Program-made: the position numbers and the translations under genes
NCBI GenBank assembly: GCA_965204925.1
Contig: OZ242021.1
Coordinates: forward strand, 2,559,765-2,623,764
Length of the DNA stretch: 64,000 bases
Reading direction: 5' to 3'
Source of the DNA: G963663315 sp965204925
Lineage (GTDB): Bacteria > Pseudomonadota > Gammaproteobacteria > Arenicellales > Poriferihabitantaceae
The notes under the pieces: generated by a model
Told to the model about the DNA's origin: nothing
Seen by the model: only the letters and a program-made list of their open reading frames with translations
Database searches by the model: none
Part shown: piece by piece, positions 52,909 through 62,234 of the stretch
Numbering within the stretch: position 1 is the stretch's first letter
Layout of the letters: every line of letters begins with the position of its first letter

Positions 52909-53875
52909 CAGTTTTTTCGAATGATCCGTTTCCCTGTCTGAAAATACCCCCGAGCTTTTGCGGCAGGCTTTCAAGACCGGCAGGCAGAAACAGGATAGAA
53001 GCAATCAACAAGCCGCCATATAGCGCCGGGCGGAGCTGGTCGAACTCCCTGAACGCTTCATCCAGAATTGATAACACAACGGCGCCCAGGATAGCGCCAT
53101 AAAAAGTTCTGTAGCCGCCCACGATGACCCAGATCAGGATGAACACCATGAAACCGATATCGAATTGCTTGGGCGATACCGTACCGAGATAGTGGACTTT
53201 GAGCGCCCCGGCGATACCAACGAACAACGAGCCGGTCACAAAGGCCAGAGAACGATAGTTCCAGGCATTGATACCGACTGATTCTGCCAGAGGCGCTTTC
53301 CAGTGAACAGCGTTCAGGATCAGGCCGATACGCGATATTTCAATACGGTACAGCGCCAACAGGCACACAGAGACGATGACCAGCACCAGATAAAAATACG
53401 GAACAGGTTCCAGAAAATCGATATTCATGAGTTCCGGAGACGGAATACCGCTGATCCCCCCGGTTCCGCCAAAGGGCTTGATAAAGTGTATCCAGCAAAG
53501 ACGAATGGCTTCTCCGGCGGCAAAAGAGCCGATCAGGAAGTAGAACCGGGTCATCCGGAACAAGGGGAAACAGAGTAACGCAGCAATCGCTGCGGCGGTC
53601 ATGCCTGCGACGGGTAAGCCCAGCCAGAACGAAAACCCCTGATTTTTAGTCACAAGAGCGCTGGAATAGGCTCCGACCCCCATCATCACGGCATGAATCA
53701 GAGACCATTCCCCGGTCAGGGTAACCAGTCGATAGCTGACTACGACCAGAACATTGATCACCAGAAAGATCATGAAGTCCTGATGATGATATTTCAGGAA
53801 ATGCGGCAGGATGGCCAGAATGACCAATATACTCGCAGCGACCCCCCATGATTTGATAAAGCGGGCGGCAGTCAT
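52895..53875 (-). CDS. livM: Branched-chain amino acid ABC transporter permease LivM
   Basis: A 326-residue inner-membrane permease with about eight to ten helices. The family segments are LTGEWSLIHAVMMGVGAYSS near residue 53, GGTGGISGIPSP, and the cytoplasmic coupling loop AVHWKAPLAESVGINAWNYR, followed by FVTGSLFVGIAGALKVHYLG. It forms the pore with LivH. One base separates its start from the livH stop, and it overlaps livG by 14 bp. Confidence 0.92.
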   Translation of the reverse strand: MTAARFIKSWGVAASILVILAILPHFLKYHHQDFMIFLVINVLVVVSYRLVTLTGEWSLIHAVMMGVGAYSSALVTKNQGFSFWLGLPVAGMTAAAIAALLCFPLFRMTRFYFLIGSFAAGEAIRLCWIHFIKPFGGTGGISGIPSPELMNIDFLEPVPYFYLVLVIVSVCLLALYRIEISRIGLILNAVHWKAPLAESVGINAWNYRSLAFVTGSLFVGIAGALKVHYLGTVSPKQFDIGFMVFILIWVIVGGYRTFYGAILGAVVLSILDEAFREFDQLRPALYGGLLIASILFLPAGLESLPQKLGGIFRQGNGSFEKTDANS

Positions 53876-53876
53876 A

Positions 53877-54746
53877 CTATTCGCTTACTCTGCGGCCCAT
53901 GATCCCCGAAGGCCGGATAATCAACATCAATACCATGATCAGCAGACCGGAGATGGTAGCGATAGTACCACTGAAGTAAGTGGTCACAAGCGTATGGAAC
54001 AACGCATAGAGCAGAGAGGCAATGACCGCGCCGGACAAACTGCCAACCCCACCGACAATGGTAACGATGAACGCGGTGATGATGACATTGTGGCCCATAT
54101 GCGGATTGATATTGGCCAACGGCGCCATCAGGGCGCCCGCCAGCCCTGCCATCGCAGCGCCGATGCCGATCGCAATCATTGAAATCCGGTCGCCGTTGAT
54201 ACCTTGCAGTTCGGCAGCTTCGCGGTCCTCCGAGACTGCGCGCAAAGACCAGCCCAGTCTCGACCGTGTCAGGAAATACCAGAGCAGGGCCAACGCGATT
54301 GCAGCGACGGCAATACTGAACACACGCTGATTCGGGATATGCAGAAAACCGAGCAGGGTCATCGTCCCTCCAAAAGGAGGAGGCACCTGTTTGGATGGCC
54401 CATCGCCGCCCGCCAGAGTCGCGATCACCTGAAGTATGAACAGCGCCCCGATCGAACAAATCAACCCGCCCAGCGGATCATCACGAGTCGGACGAAACAG
54501 GAACCGTTCCATAACCAGGCCGATAGCCGACACCACAATGACGGCGATGACAACAGTCAGCAGGAACGGGACGTTGTTTTGGGCATGCAACAGCCAGACG
54601 GTATAGGCTCCGACCATGACCCACTCACCGTGGGCAAAGTTAACCACACCCATAACGCCGAATATCAAAACGAGTCCAACCGCCGCCAGCGCGAAAAACC
54701 CGCTTTGGATAATGCCGTACACGATGGACTGCAGCAGCAGTTCCAA
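53877..54746 (-). CDS. livH: Branched-chain amino acid ABC transporter permease LivH
   Basis: A 289-residue permease. The start MELLLQSIVYGIIQSGFFAL and FGVMGVVNFAHGEWVMVGAY are characteristic of LivH, as are the coupling loop SLRAVSEDREAAELQGINGD and AGALMAPLANINPHMG. Pairs with LivM in the inner membrane. It starts 64 bp downstream of the binding-protein gene. Confidence 0.93.
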   Translation of the reverse strand: MELLLQSIVYGIIQSGFFALAAVGLVLIFGVMGVVNFAHGEWVMVGAYTVWLLHAQNNVPFLLTVVIAVIVVSAIGLVMERFLFRPTRDDPLGGLICSIGALFILQVIATLAGGDGPSKQVPPPFGGTMTLLGFLHIPNQRVFSIAVAAIALALLWYFLTRSRLGWSLRAVSEDREAAELQGINGDRISMIAIGIGAAMAGLAGALMAPLANINPHMGHNVIITAFIVTIVGGVGSLSGAVIASLLYALFHTLVTTYFSGTIATISGLLIMVLMLIIRPSGIMGRRVSE

Positions 54747-54810
54747 GTCATAACTCCATAGTCACAGGCAGAGGCCGTCACCCCTCCCCTTCTACAGATC
54801 CCGGTAAAAA

Positions 54811-56091
54811 TCAGACAGTGCGCAACCCCAGTGCTTTCATATGCCTGATCAACACCTCCATGTTTTTCCCGAGCCAGCCCGCCACATCGCCGTATTCCTG
54901 GATACGCGCCTTGCCGTCAACAATTCTGACTACCGGCCAGCGTCCGACCAGCGCGTTGTCAAGGCCCCATAACTGGCTGCCCCACCAGTCGCCGCCGCCG
55001 AACACGAAATCCTGTTTCTGCCCGAGCATCGTTGCCGCGACAGCCTCTGTTTCTACACTTCCGGCAGCCTTCGCAGCTTCGAGCCAGTTCAGCAGGATTG
55101 CAGGATACTCCCAGGCGACGGCAGACCAGTCGTTCGGATGGTCTTTTTTGAATGCGGCATAAAAGCCCGCCGGATCCGGGAAGTTCACCCCTTCTTCTTG
55201 CAACTTCGGATCATCAAAGTCCGGGAACTGGTAGATCGTTCCATTGACAAATTCTTCGCTGGTCTTTGCGATAATTTCCTCGTAGTAATCCAGCGTACAG
55301 GAAATAATCAAACCCTCATAGCCCTGGTGGAACAGCTGCTCCATGATCGGCGTAACGTAGAAGCTGGTCGCCATACAGATAATATCCGGCTTGCTGGCGA
55401 GCAGAGAGCCGACAACAGGCGCAAAGTCGGTGATATCAAATCCGTGCAGGGTGGTATCAATGACCTCGATACCGGCCACCTCGAACGCGGCGCTATAGGT
55501 TGCGGCGGACTGCAAGCCGTATTCGACATCGTTGTTGGTAATGATTGCAGCCGTCTTCGCTTCAGGATAGTTTTTCGCCAACCATTCAACGCCGGTCACG
55601 TTATACAACGGGTGGGATTCGCAGGTCGCCACCAGATATACGGACTGCGGGGTAATATCGCTCGGCAGAAGAGTGGTGGTCAGCACTTTTTTGCGCGTTG
55701 CCCACGGCAGCACGGCAGCAACCGTTGACCCGCCCAGCATCATAACCATCCTGGCATCATCCTCATTGACCAGCTTCTTGAATCCCTGCACAGCTTTTTC
55801 GGTATCGTAGCCATGGTCATAGGATGCAATGTCGATATCCAGGGTCTCGCCACCGATCGTCACGCCGCCCGAAGAATTGATGTTGCTGGCAATGATTTCG
55901 CAGCCATACAGCCCGGGCAAACCCCACGGCGCATAATCACCCGTCATCGGAATGTTCATGCCCACGGTTAACGTCTTGTTCTGTGCAAAAGCGCGGACAG
56001 GGAGGAGACTTGCGGTCGTTACGGTAGCAGCGCCCGCCACTGCATTTTTAAGGAATTTCCGGCGTCCGGAGAGTTGCAATTCAGTTGTCAT
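54811..56091 (-). CDS. Periplasmic amino-acid/amide-type substrate-binding protein with Tat-like signal
   Basis: A 426-residue type I periplasmic binding protein. The N-terminus SGRRKFLKNAVAGAATVTTA followed by SLLPVRAFA is a twin-arginine (Tat) signal with an AFA cleavage site, less common than Sec signals in this family. Mature sequence starts KTLTVGMNIPMTGDYAPWG and contains VAGIEVIDTTLHGFDITDFA and MEQLFHQGYEGLI. As the first gene before livH-M-G-F it defines the substrate, which could be a branched-chain amino acid, amide, urea or aromatic compound; the ligand pocket cannot be read by eye. Confidence 0.87.
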   Translation of the reverse strand: MTTELQLSGRRKFLKNAVAGAATVTTASLLPVRAFAQNKTLTVGMNIPMTGDYAPWGLPGLYGCEIIASNINSSGGVTIGGETLDIDIASYDHGYDTEKAVQGFKKLVNEDDARMVMMLGGSTVAAVLPWATRKKVLTTTLLPSDITPQSVYLVATCESHPLYNVTGVEWLAKNYPEAKTAAIITNNDVEYGLQSAATYSAAFEVAGIEVIDTTLHGFDITDFAPVVGSLLASKPDIICMATSFYVTPIMEQLFHQGYEGLIISCTLDYYEEIIAKTSEEFVNGTIYQFPDFDDPKLQEEGVNFPDPAGFYAAFKKDHPNDWSAVAWEYPAILLNWLEAAKAAGSVETEAVAATMLGQKQDFVFGGGDWWGSQLWGLDNALVGRWPVVRIVDGKARIQEYGDVAGWLGKNMEVLIRHMKALGLRTV

Positions 56092-56148
56092 AATCGAATT
56101 TCCTCGTCATGTTTCAAACCGGATAGTACGCGACTGATACGGTCAAGT

Positions 56149-57432
56149 CTACCCTGTTTGCCGGAAAGCGCGGCCAGCGCAGTCGATTGTGCGATCAATC
56201 AGATCTTCCGTATGCGCGCAAGAGATAAACCCCGCTTCAAATGCGGAAGGAGCAAAATAGACACCCAGATCAAGCATCAAGCGGAAAAACTGATTGAACT
56301 GCGCCTGATTGCAAGCCATCACATCCTGGAAACAACGGACAGACTGCCGATCCGTGAAAAACAACCCGAACATGCCGCCAACCCGGTTCAACGCCAGCTT
56401 TACTCCATGCCGTTCAGCCGAATCCGACAAGCCATTTACCAGGCGGCCGGTTTTCTCCGAAAGACGTTCGAAGAATCCATCCACGCAAACTTTTTCAAGT
56501 GTCGCAAGGCCCGCAGCCATCGCTATCGGGTTTCCAGAGAGCGTACCCGCCTGATAGACCGCGCCGTCCGGAGCCAGACAGTCCATGATTTCCTCCCTGC
56601 CCCCGAATGCGCCTACCGGCAATCCTCCGCCAATGACCTTTCCCAGAGTCGTCAGGTCGCCGCGGACGCCATACAGTCCTTGCGCCCCCCCGGGACCCAC
56701 CCGGAACCCCGTCATAACCTCATCCATGATCAATACGCTTTCATACTGGTCGCAAATATCGCGCAGTCCCTGCAGGAATCCCGCTACGGGAAGCACACAA
56801 TTCATGTTGCCGGCAACCGGTTCAACAATGACTGTCGCAATCTGCTCACCAACCTGTTCAAAGATCGAGTGAACCGAGTCAAGGTCATTATAGGCCGCGG
56901 TCAGCGTATGTCCGGCGATTGTCGCCGGCACCCCCGGAGAAGTGGGGACTCCGAACGTCAACGCTCCGGACCCGGCCTTTACCAGCAGGCTGTCAGCATG
57001 GCCATGATAACAGCCTTCGAATTTGAGTATCTTGTCACGACCGGTAAAACCACGCGCCAGGCGAATCGCGGACATGGTCGCTTCAGTACCTGAATTGACC
57101 ATTCTCAACTTCTCAATCCACGGCATCTGCCTGCAAATCAGCCTGGCGAGTCCGGTTTCAAGGATCGTGGGCGCCCCGAAACCCAATCCGCAATCACATT
57201 GATTCTTGACCGCGTTGATTACATCCTCGTCCGCATGACCAAGAATGATCGGCCCCCATGATCCCACATAGTCGATGTATTCCCGGCCATCCTCCGCATA
57301 AACGATCGCGCCCTTTGCATGCCGGATGAATACGGGGTCTCCGCCAACAGACCGGAAAGCCCTGACCGGGGAGTTGACCCCTCCGGATATGAACTTTCGG
57401 GCATCAGAAAAAAGCGTTGAATTGCTTGTCAT
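56149..57432 (-). CDS. hemL: Glutamate-1-semialdehyde 2,1-aminomutase
   Basis: PLP enzyme forming 5-aminolevulinate in the C5 haem pathway. The 427 residues show ISGGVNSPVRAFRSVGGDPV at the start, GTEATMSAIRLARGFTGRDK, LIMDEVMTGFRVGPGGAQ and the PLP lysine in TTLGKVIGGGLPVGAFGG, then GTLSGNPIAMAAGLATLE. ATG 57432 is the start. It follows rpmE by 23 bp on the same strand. Haem supply is relevant to the nearby cytochrome, but there is no sign of direct linkage. Confidence 0.97.
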   Translation of the reverse strand: MTSNSTLFSDARKFISGGVNSPVRAFRSVGGDPVFIRHAKGAIVYAEDGREYIDYVGSWGPIILGHADEDVINAVKNQCDCGLGFGAPTILETGLARLICRQMPWIEKLRMVNSGTEATMSAIRLARGFTGRDKILKFEGCYHGHADSLLVKAGSGALTFGVPTSPGVPATIAGHTLTAAYNDLDSVHSIFEQVGEQIATVIVEPVAGNMNCVLPVAGFLQGLRDICDQYESVLIMDEVMTGFRVGPGGAQGLYGVRGDLTTLGKVIGGGLPVGAFGGREEIMDCLAPDGAVYQAGTLSGNPIAMAAGLATLEKVCVDGFFERLSEKTGRLVNGLSDSAERHGVKLALNRVGGMFGLFFTDRQSVRCFQDVMACNQAQFNQFFRLMLDLGVYFAPSAFEAGFISCAHTEDLIDRTIDCAGRAFRQTG

Positions 57433-57455
57433 TTACAAACAATCAATGTATCCGG

Positions 57456-57659
57456 TCAAGTTCGCTGGTATCTGTTCCGGAACTTGCTTACACGGCCGGC
57501 AGTATCAATGATTTTCTGCTTGCCGGTATAGAACGGGTGGCATTCGGAACAGATTTCCACATGCAGGTCCCGCCCCATCGTGGATTTCGTTTCAAAGCTG
57601 TTGCCGCATGCACAAACCACCTTTATATCAGCGTATCGGGGATGTATTTCAGGTTTCAT
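57456..57659 (-). CDS. rpmE: 50S ribosomal protein L31 (zinc-binding form)
   Basis: A 67-residue ribosomal protein beginning MKPEIHPRYADIKVVCACGN, with cysteines in CACG and CSECHPFYTGKQ forming the zinc site of the Cys-containing (C+) type. Length and ending (GRVSKFRNRY) are standard. It lies 13 bp downstream of rho, a common gammaproteobacterial pair. Confidence 0.97.
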   Translation of the reverse strand: MKPEIHPRYADIKVVCACGNSFETKSTMGRDLHVEICSECHPFYTGKQKIIDTAGRVSKFRNRYQRT

Positions 57660-57672
57660 GATGATTTTCAGT

Positions 57673-58935
57673 CTAGCGGTTCATTGATTTTATAAACTCT
57701 TCGTTGGTTTTCGTGATTTTCATCTTGTCGATCAAAAATTCCATCGCCTGCAAATCGTCCATCGGGTGGATCAGTTTTCGTAACAACCATATTTTCTGAA
57801 GCTCAGGCGGGTCGGTCAACAATTCCTCCCTTCGTGTACCGGAACGATTGATCACCATAGCCGGGTAGACCCGTTTCTCGGCAATCCTGCGATCCAGGTG
57901 AATCTCCATATTGCCGGTACCCTTGAACTCCTCATAAATGATGTCATCCATTTTCGACCCCGTATCAATCAGCGCCGTAGCCAGAATGGTCAGGCTGCCT
58001 CCCTCTTCAATATTACGGGCAGCCCCGAAAAACCGCTTCGGTCTCTGCAGCGCATTGGAATCGACCCCCCCCGTCAAGACCTTGCCCGATGCCGGGGCAA
58101 CGGTATTATAGGCCCGTGCCAGCCGGGTAATGGAATCCAGGAGAATAACGACATCTTTCTTGTGCTCAACCAGACGTTTCGCTTTTTCGATCACCATTTC
58201 CGATACCTGCACATGACGTGACGCAGGCTCATCGAACGTGGACGAGACCACCTCACCACGCACAGTACGCTGCATATCGGTCACTTCCTCCGGACGTTCA
58301 TCGATCAGCAGAACCATTACAATGATCTCCGGGTTAACCACAGCGATTGACTGGGCAATTTGCTGCAGCATGACCGTCTTTCCGGTTTTCGGGGCGGAAA
58401 CAATCAGCCCCCGTTGTCCTTTGCCGACCGGCGCGATCAAATCGATAATACGTCCGGTCAAATCTTCCGCAGACCCGTTTCGGCGTTCAAGGCGTATCCT
58501 TTCGTCGGGATGGAGCGGAGTCAGGTTTTCGAACAGTATCTTCCTTCTGGCGTCTTCGGGAGATTGGAAATTGATTTCCTCAACCTTCAGCAGGGCGAAA
58601 TAACGTTCGGAATCCTTGGGTGGACGAATTTGTCCGGCTACCGTGTCGCCGGTTCGCAAGTTGAATCTTCTTATCTGGCTCGGAGACATATAAATGTCAT
58701 CCGGACCAGCCAGATAGGAGGACGTAGCAGAACGCAGGAACCCGAACCCGTCCTGCAATATCTCCATCACTCCTTCTCCGACTATTCTCTGACCCTGTCT
58801 GGCCTGAGCTTTGAGGATTGCGAATATCTGATCCTGCTTGCGCATTCGACCAGTGTTGTCGAGATTGAGGGAACGGGCAAGTTCAGCAAGCTCCGTGGGA
58901 GTTTTCAACTTCAGGTCGCGAATATTGATTGGCAT
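57673..58935 (-). CDS. rho: Transcription termination factor Rho
   Basis: Hexameric RNA helicase that ends transcription. The 420 residues match E. coli (419). The N-terminal RNA-binding domain is seen in GVMEILQDGFGFLRSATSSY and PDDIYMSPSQIRRFNLRTGD. The ATPase has GLIVSAPKTGKTVMLQQIAQ (Walker A), VLLIDERPEEVTDMQR, and the Q/R loops VLTGGVDSNALQRPKRFFGA. No large insertion is present. Promoter and leader lie in the 318-bp gap upstream; no clear attenuator is visible. Confidence 0.98.
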   Translation of the reverse strand: MPINIRDLKLKTPTELAELARSLNLDNTGRMRKQDQIFAILKAQARQGQRIVGEGVMEILQDGFGFLRSATSSYLAGPDDIYMSPSQIRRFNLRTGDTVAGQIRPPKDSERYFALLKVEEINFQSPEDARRKILFENLTPLHPDERIRLERRNGSAEDLTGRIIDLIAPVGKGQRGLIVSAPKTGKTVMLQQIAQSIAVVNPEIIVMVLLIDERPEEVTDMQRTVRGEVVSSTFDEPASRHVQVSEMVIEKAKRLVEHKKDVVILLDSITRLARAYNTVAPASGKVLTGGVDSNALQRPKRFFGAARNIEEGGSLTILATALIDTGSKMDDIIYEEFKGTGNMEIHLDRRIAEKRVYPAMVINRSGTRREELLTDPPELQKIWLLRKLIHPMDDLQAMEFLIDKMKITKTNEEFIKSMNR

Positions 58936-59253
58936 GAAAGAAAGTGTAATATGGTGGTAATTGCACGCCCACGCTCAAGAGTCCATCACTGAATCGACCA
59001 GGGGCGAGATTAAGGGGGGCTGTCATTCTAACACAGTCCGAGCAACTGCATCACAATTCAGCGATGATCATATAAGGCTTCAACGCAGATGTCCAGTCTC
59101 GCGTAGCGAGCAAATTCAGACGCCACTGTACGGCAGGAACTCCCTAGAATAGACGGACACGAGGAACGATGAGGATTGTGGTATCGGGTATCTGACGAAT
59201 ACTGTCTCGATCTACTGTAAAACAGCCATTAATCGCACTAGAATGCGTGCATT
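58936..59253. other. Divergent non-coding region between rho and the MocR-type gene
   Basis: About 320 bp without a gene. It should contain the rho leader and promoter on the minus strand. On the plus strand TAGAAT (59239-59244) lies ten bases before the GTG of the regulator and could be its -10 element, giving a nearly leaderless message. CTCGC-GTA-GCGAG around 59099 is a short palindrome. Nothing else is recognised. Confidence 0.4.
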
Positions 59254-60709
59254 GTGACTGAATATCTGTTTCAATTTTCATCGGCCGGCAAGGGTACGTT
59301 GCAGTCCCGCATCCAGGAGATGATCGTCAATTCCATTCTGGGAGGTCATCTGGCGCTGGACTCGCCGCTGCCGTCGACCAGGAAGCTGGCCCGTCAATTG
59401 TCCGTTGCGCGCAATACCGTTGTCCACGCCTACCAGCATCTGGTCGATGAGGGGTTTCTGATTTCAAGGGAAAGAAGCGGATTCTATGTGAACAGCGAAA
59501 TACTGAAAGGCCGCATCCGCGCTCCCAGGCAATCCCGGCTTTTTGACAGCACGGTGGACTGGAGCAGGAAACTGACCGTTGCGCCGGATGTTTTTCGGCA
59601 AAACCTGAAACCGGTCAACTGGAATCAATACCCCTATCCGTTTATTTGCGGGCAGTATGACCGGGACATTTTCCCGATCGCCGACTGGAGAGAATGCGCC
59701 AGGGAGGCCATGACCGTCCACGCGATCCACAACTGGGCAAACGACCGGATTGACCAGGACCATCCGCAACTGATCGACCAGATCCACAAGAAAATACTCC
59801 CCCGGCGCGGCGTGTGGGTGGAAGAAGATGAAATACTGGTAACGGTCGGCGCCCAGCAGGGCTTGTATATCGCGGCGCAGCTTCTGCTCGGTCCCGGGCG
59901 GACTGTCGGTTTCGAGAATCCGGGTTATGTCGATGCAAGAAATACGTTTGCCGTTTTCACTGCGGACATTCGCTCCCTGGATGTCGATCATGCCGGGTTG
60001 ATCCCGGATTGGCGGTTCGCACAGTGTCACTGCATATACACGACTCCAAGCCATCACTATCCGACCACGGTGACGATGCCCCCGGGAACGGCGTAATGAG
60101 TTACTGGAGCAAGCCCACAAGCATGATGTCCTCATTATCGAGGACGACTATGAATCGGAATTCAATTATGTCGGCGATCCTACGCGCGCGTTAAAGAGCC
60201 TGGACAGTGATGGCAGAGTGATCTATATCGGAAGCCTGTCGAAAACTCTGGCGCCCGGTATTCGCCTCGGTTATCTGGTGGCCCCACGCAAGTTCATTCG
60301 ACAAGCCCGCGCACTGCGCAGACTGATGTTGCGCCATCCACCGGCTAACAACCAGTTTATCATTGCCGAGTTCCTGAAACGCGGATACCACGATGCGCTG
60401 ATCGCGAAATTGAGCCAGACACTGCATGAACGCTGGTCTGTGCTGGGAGAACTGCTGAAACAGCGCTTCCCCGGAAGCCGCCGCTTTTCCACTTTTGGTG
60501 GCTCCGCGTTCTGGGTGGAAGGCCCCGACCATCTTGATGCCGGACAACTGGCGCAAAAAGCGGAGCGATGCGGAATCCTGTTTGAAGCGGGTGATGTTTT
60601 TTTTCACCAACCCGACCCTCCCCGGAATTTTTTCAGGCTCGGATTTTCTTCGATCGGGATATCCGGAATCCGGCAGGGTCTGGAAAAACTGGTCAACCTG
60701 ATCGACTGA
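59254..60709 (+). pseudogene. MocR/PdxR-type GntR regulator, frameshifted
   Basis: Two adjacent frames make one MocR-family regulator: an N-terminal winged helix (LPSTRKLARQLSVARNTVVH plus AYQHLVDEGF) fused to an aminotransferase-like domain. The first frame runs from GTG 59254 to TAA near 60094 and ends ...SHHYPTTVTMPPGTA. The second resumes RRNELLEQAHKHDVLIIEDD and carries the PLP lysine site IGSLSKTLAPGIRLGYL to 60709. Removing one G in CCCGGGAACGG (about 60079-60089) restores PPERRNELL, so a single-base insertion, real or a sequencing error, separates the halves. Members typically control PLP, GABA or taurine genes. Repaired length would be about 484 residues. Confidence 0.8.
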
Positions 60710-60801
60710 CAATACCTCGAATGCAAGCGTTCCGGGCGTTCGCAAAAATCACCGGATTGAAGTGTATAGCGACCCCGGTTCCGCCCTGCTGTGCCATAAA
60801 A

Positions 60802-60821
60802 GCGCATCCGCAAATATGCGC
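60802..60821 (-). terminator. Putative intrinsic terminator of radA
   Basis: On the minus strand, GCGCAT and ATGCGC (60816-60821 and 60802-60807) form a 6-bp stem with an 8-nt loop, followed directly by TTTTAT. It lies 13 bp beyond the radA stop. Confidence 0.5.
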
Positions 60822-60833
60822 AGCCAGACCGGG

Positions 60834-62234
60834 TTACTGCTGAATTAACCCCGTGTTGGTCATTCGGTCCCGGGTTTCCAGTATTTGTATTGCATCTTCT
60901 ATTCTTCGCGACGCAGTGATTTCGATGCCGTGCATACGCGATTTCGGTTTGTTCGCCGCAGGAATCAACGCTCGCCTGAATCCTGATCTCTGCGCTTCCC
61001 GCAGACGCTCGCTCCCTCTTTGTACCGGACGCAACTCACCGGACAAGCCCACTTCACCGAATACAGCGAGATCGCTGCCCAGCGCCCGGTTCCTGACGCT
61101 CGACAGAATAGCCAGCAAAACGGCCAGATCGGAGCCGGTCTCGGCCACACGGATCCCTCCGGCGACATTAACGAACACATCATAATTGTTTAGCGAGATG
61201 CCCGCATGGCGATGAGCGATGGCGAGCAACATGGCCAGCCGGCTCTGTTCCAGCCCAACACACAGCCTTCCGGGATTGGCAAGGACGCGCTCATCCACGA
61301 GCGCCTGAATTTCAACGAGCAGGGGGCGGGTCCCTTCGTGAGTCGCAAGAACAACGCTGCCCGGTCTTTCGGCGCCGTACTTGCTGACAAACATTGCAGA
61401 GGGGTTGCTCACGTCCTTCAGTCCCCGCTCCGTCATTGCAAAAACGCCAATCTCGTTGACCGATCCGAAACGGTTCTTGACAGCCCGCACCACACGAAAG
61501 CTGTGTGAGCCGTCCCCTTCGAAATACAGTACGCTGTCTACCATGTGCTCCAGCACACGGGGGCCGGCCAGCGACCCTTCCCTGGTTACATGGCCGACCA
61601 GGATCACGCAACAGCCCCTGTGTTTCGCATACCTCACCAATCCCGCCGCACATTCACGCACCTGGGAAATGCTGCCGGGCGCCGATCCCAGGGCGTCGCT
61701 GTAAAAAGTCTGAATCGAGTCCGCCACCAGAACCCTGGGACATTGTTCATTGACGACGGCAAGCAGATTCTCAAGCCTGTCTTCAGCCACGACGTCAAGT
61801 CTGTCCGAGTCCAGGCCGAGCCGTTGCGCGCGCAGTGCGATTTGCTCCACGGACTCCTCTCCCGTCACATAGAGCGCCCGGAAATTGCGGCTGATACGAC
61901 ACAGGTTTTGCAACAACAACGTGGATTTGCCAATTCCCGGGGCGCCGCCGATCAACACAACAGAACCGGCTACCAGTCCGCCTCCCAGCACGCGGTCGAA
62001 CTCGGCGCTGCCGCAGGACAGCCTTTGCGCCCGACTGGCCCTGACATCGCCCAGCTTGTGCACCCGGGGTTGTGGGGCGAGTGCGGGAAATCGTTGCGCT
62101 GCTGCAACATGTTTTTCAATCAGTCGCTCGACCAGCGTGTTCCAGCCGCCGCAATTCCCGCATTGTCCCGCCCATTGAAGGCTTTCAGCGCCACAATCGG
62201 AACAGAGGAAGACCGTTCCGGATGATTTAGCCAT
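60834..62234 (-). CDS. radA: DNA repair protein RadA (Sms)
   Basis: RecA-like branch-migration helicase in recombination repair. The 466 residues show an N-terminal C4 zinc finger (FLCSDCGAESLQWAGQCGNC), Walker A VLIGGAPGIGKSTLLLQ, the RadA-specific VKNRFGSVNEIG, and a C-terminal Lon-like domain (NVAGGIRVAETGSDLAVLLA and FGEVGLSGELRPV). Start ATG 62234 overlaps the alr stop by eight bases, so it is cotranslated in dnaB-alr-radA. Confidence 0.97.
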   Translation of the reverse strand: MAKSSGTVFLCSDCGAESLQWAGQCGNCGGWNTLVERLIEKHVAAAQRFPALAPQPRVHKLGDVRASRAQRLSCGSAEFDRVLGGGLVAGSVVLIGGAPGIGKSTLLLQNLCRISRNFRALYVTGEESVEQIALRAQRLGLDSDRLDVVAEDRLENLLAVVNEQCPRVLVADSIQTFYSDALGSAPGSISQVRECAAGLVRYAKHRGCCVILVGHVTREGSLAGPRVLEHMVDSVLYFEGDGSHSFRVVRAVKNRFGSVNEIGVFAMTERGLKDVSNPSAMFVSKYGAERPGSVVLATHEGTRPLLVEIQALVDERVLANPGRLCVGLEQSRLAMLLAIAHRHAGISLNNYDVFVNVAGGIRVAETGSDLAVLLAILSSVRNRALGSDLAVFGEVGLSGELRPVQRGSERLREAQRSGFRRALIPAANKPKSRMHGIEITASRRIEDAIQILETRDRMTNTGLIQQ

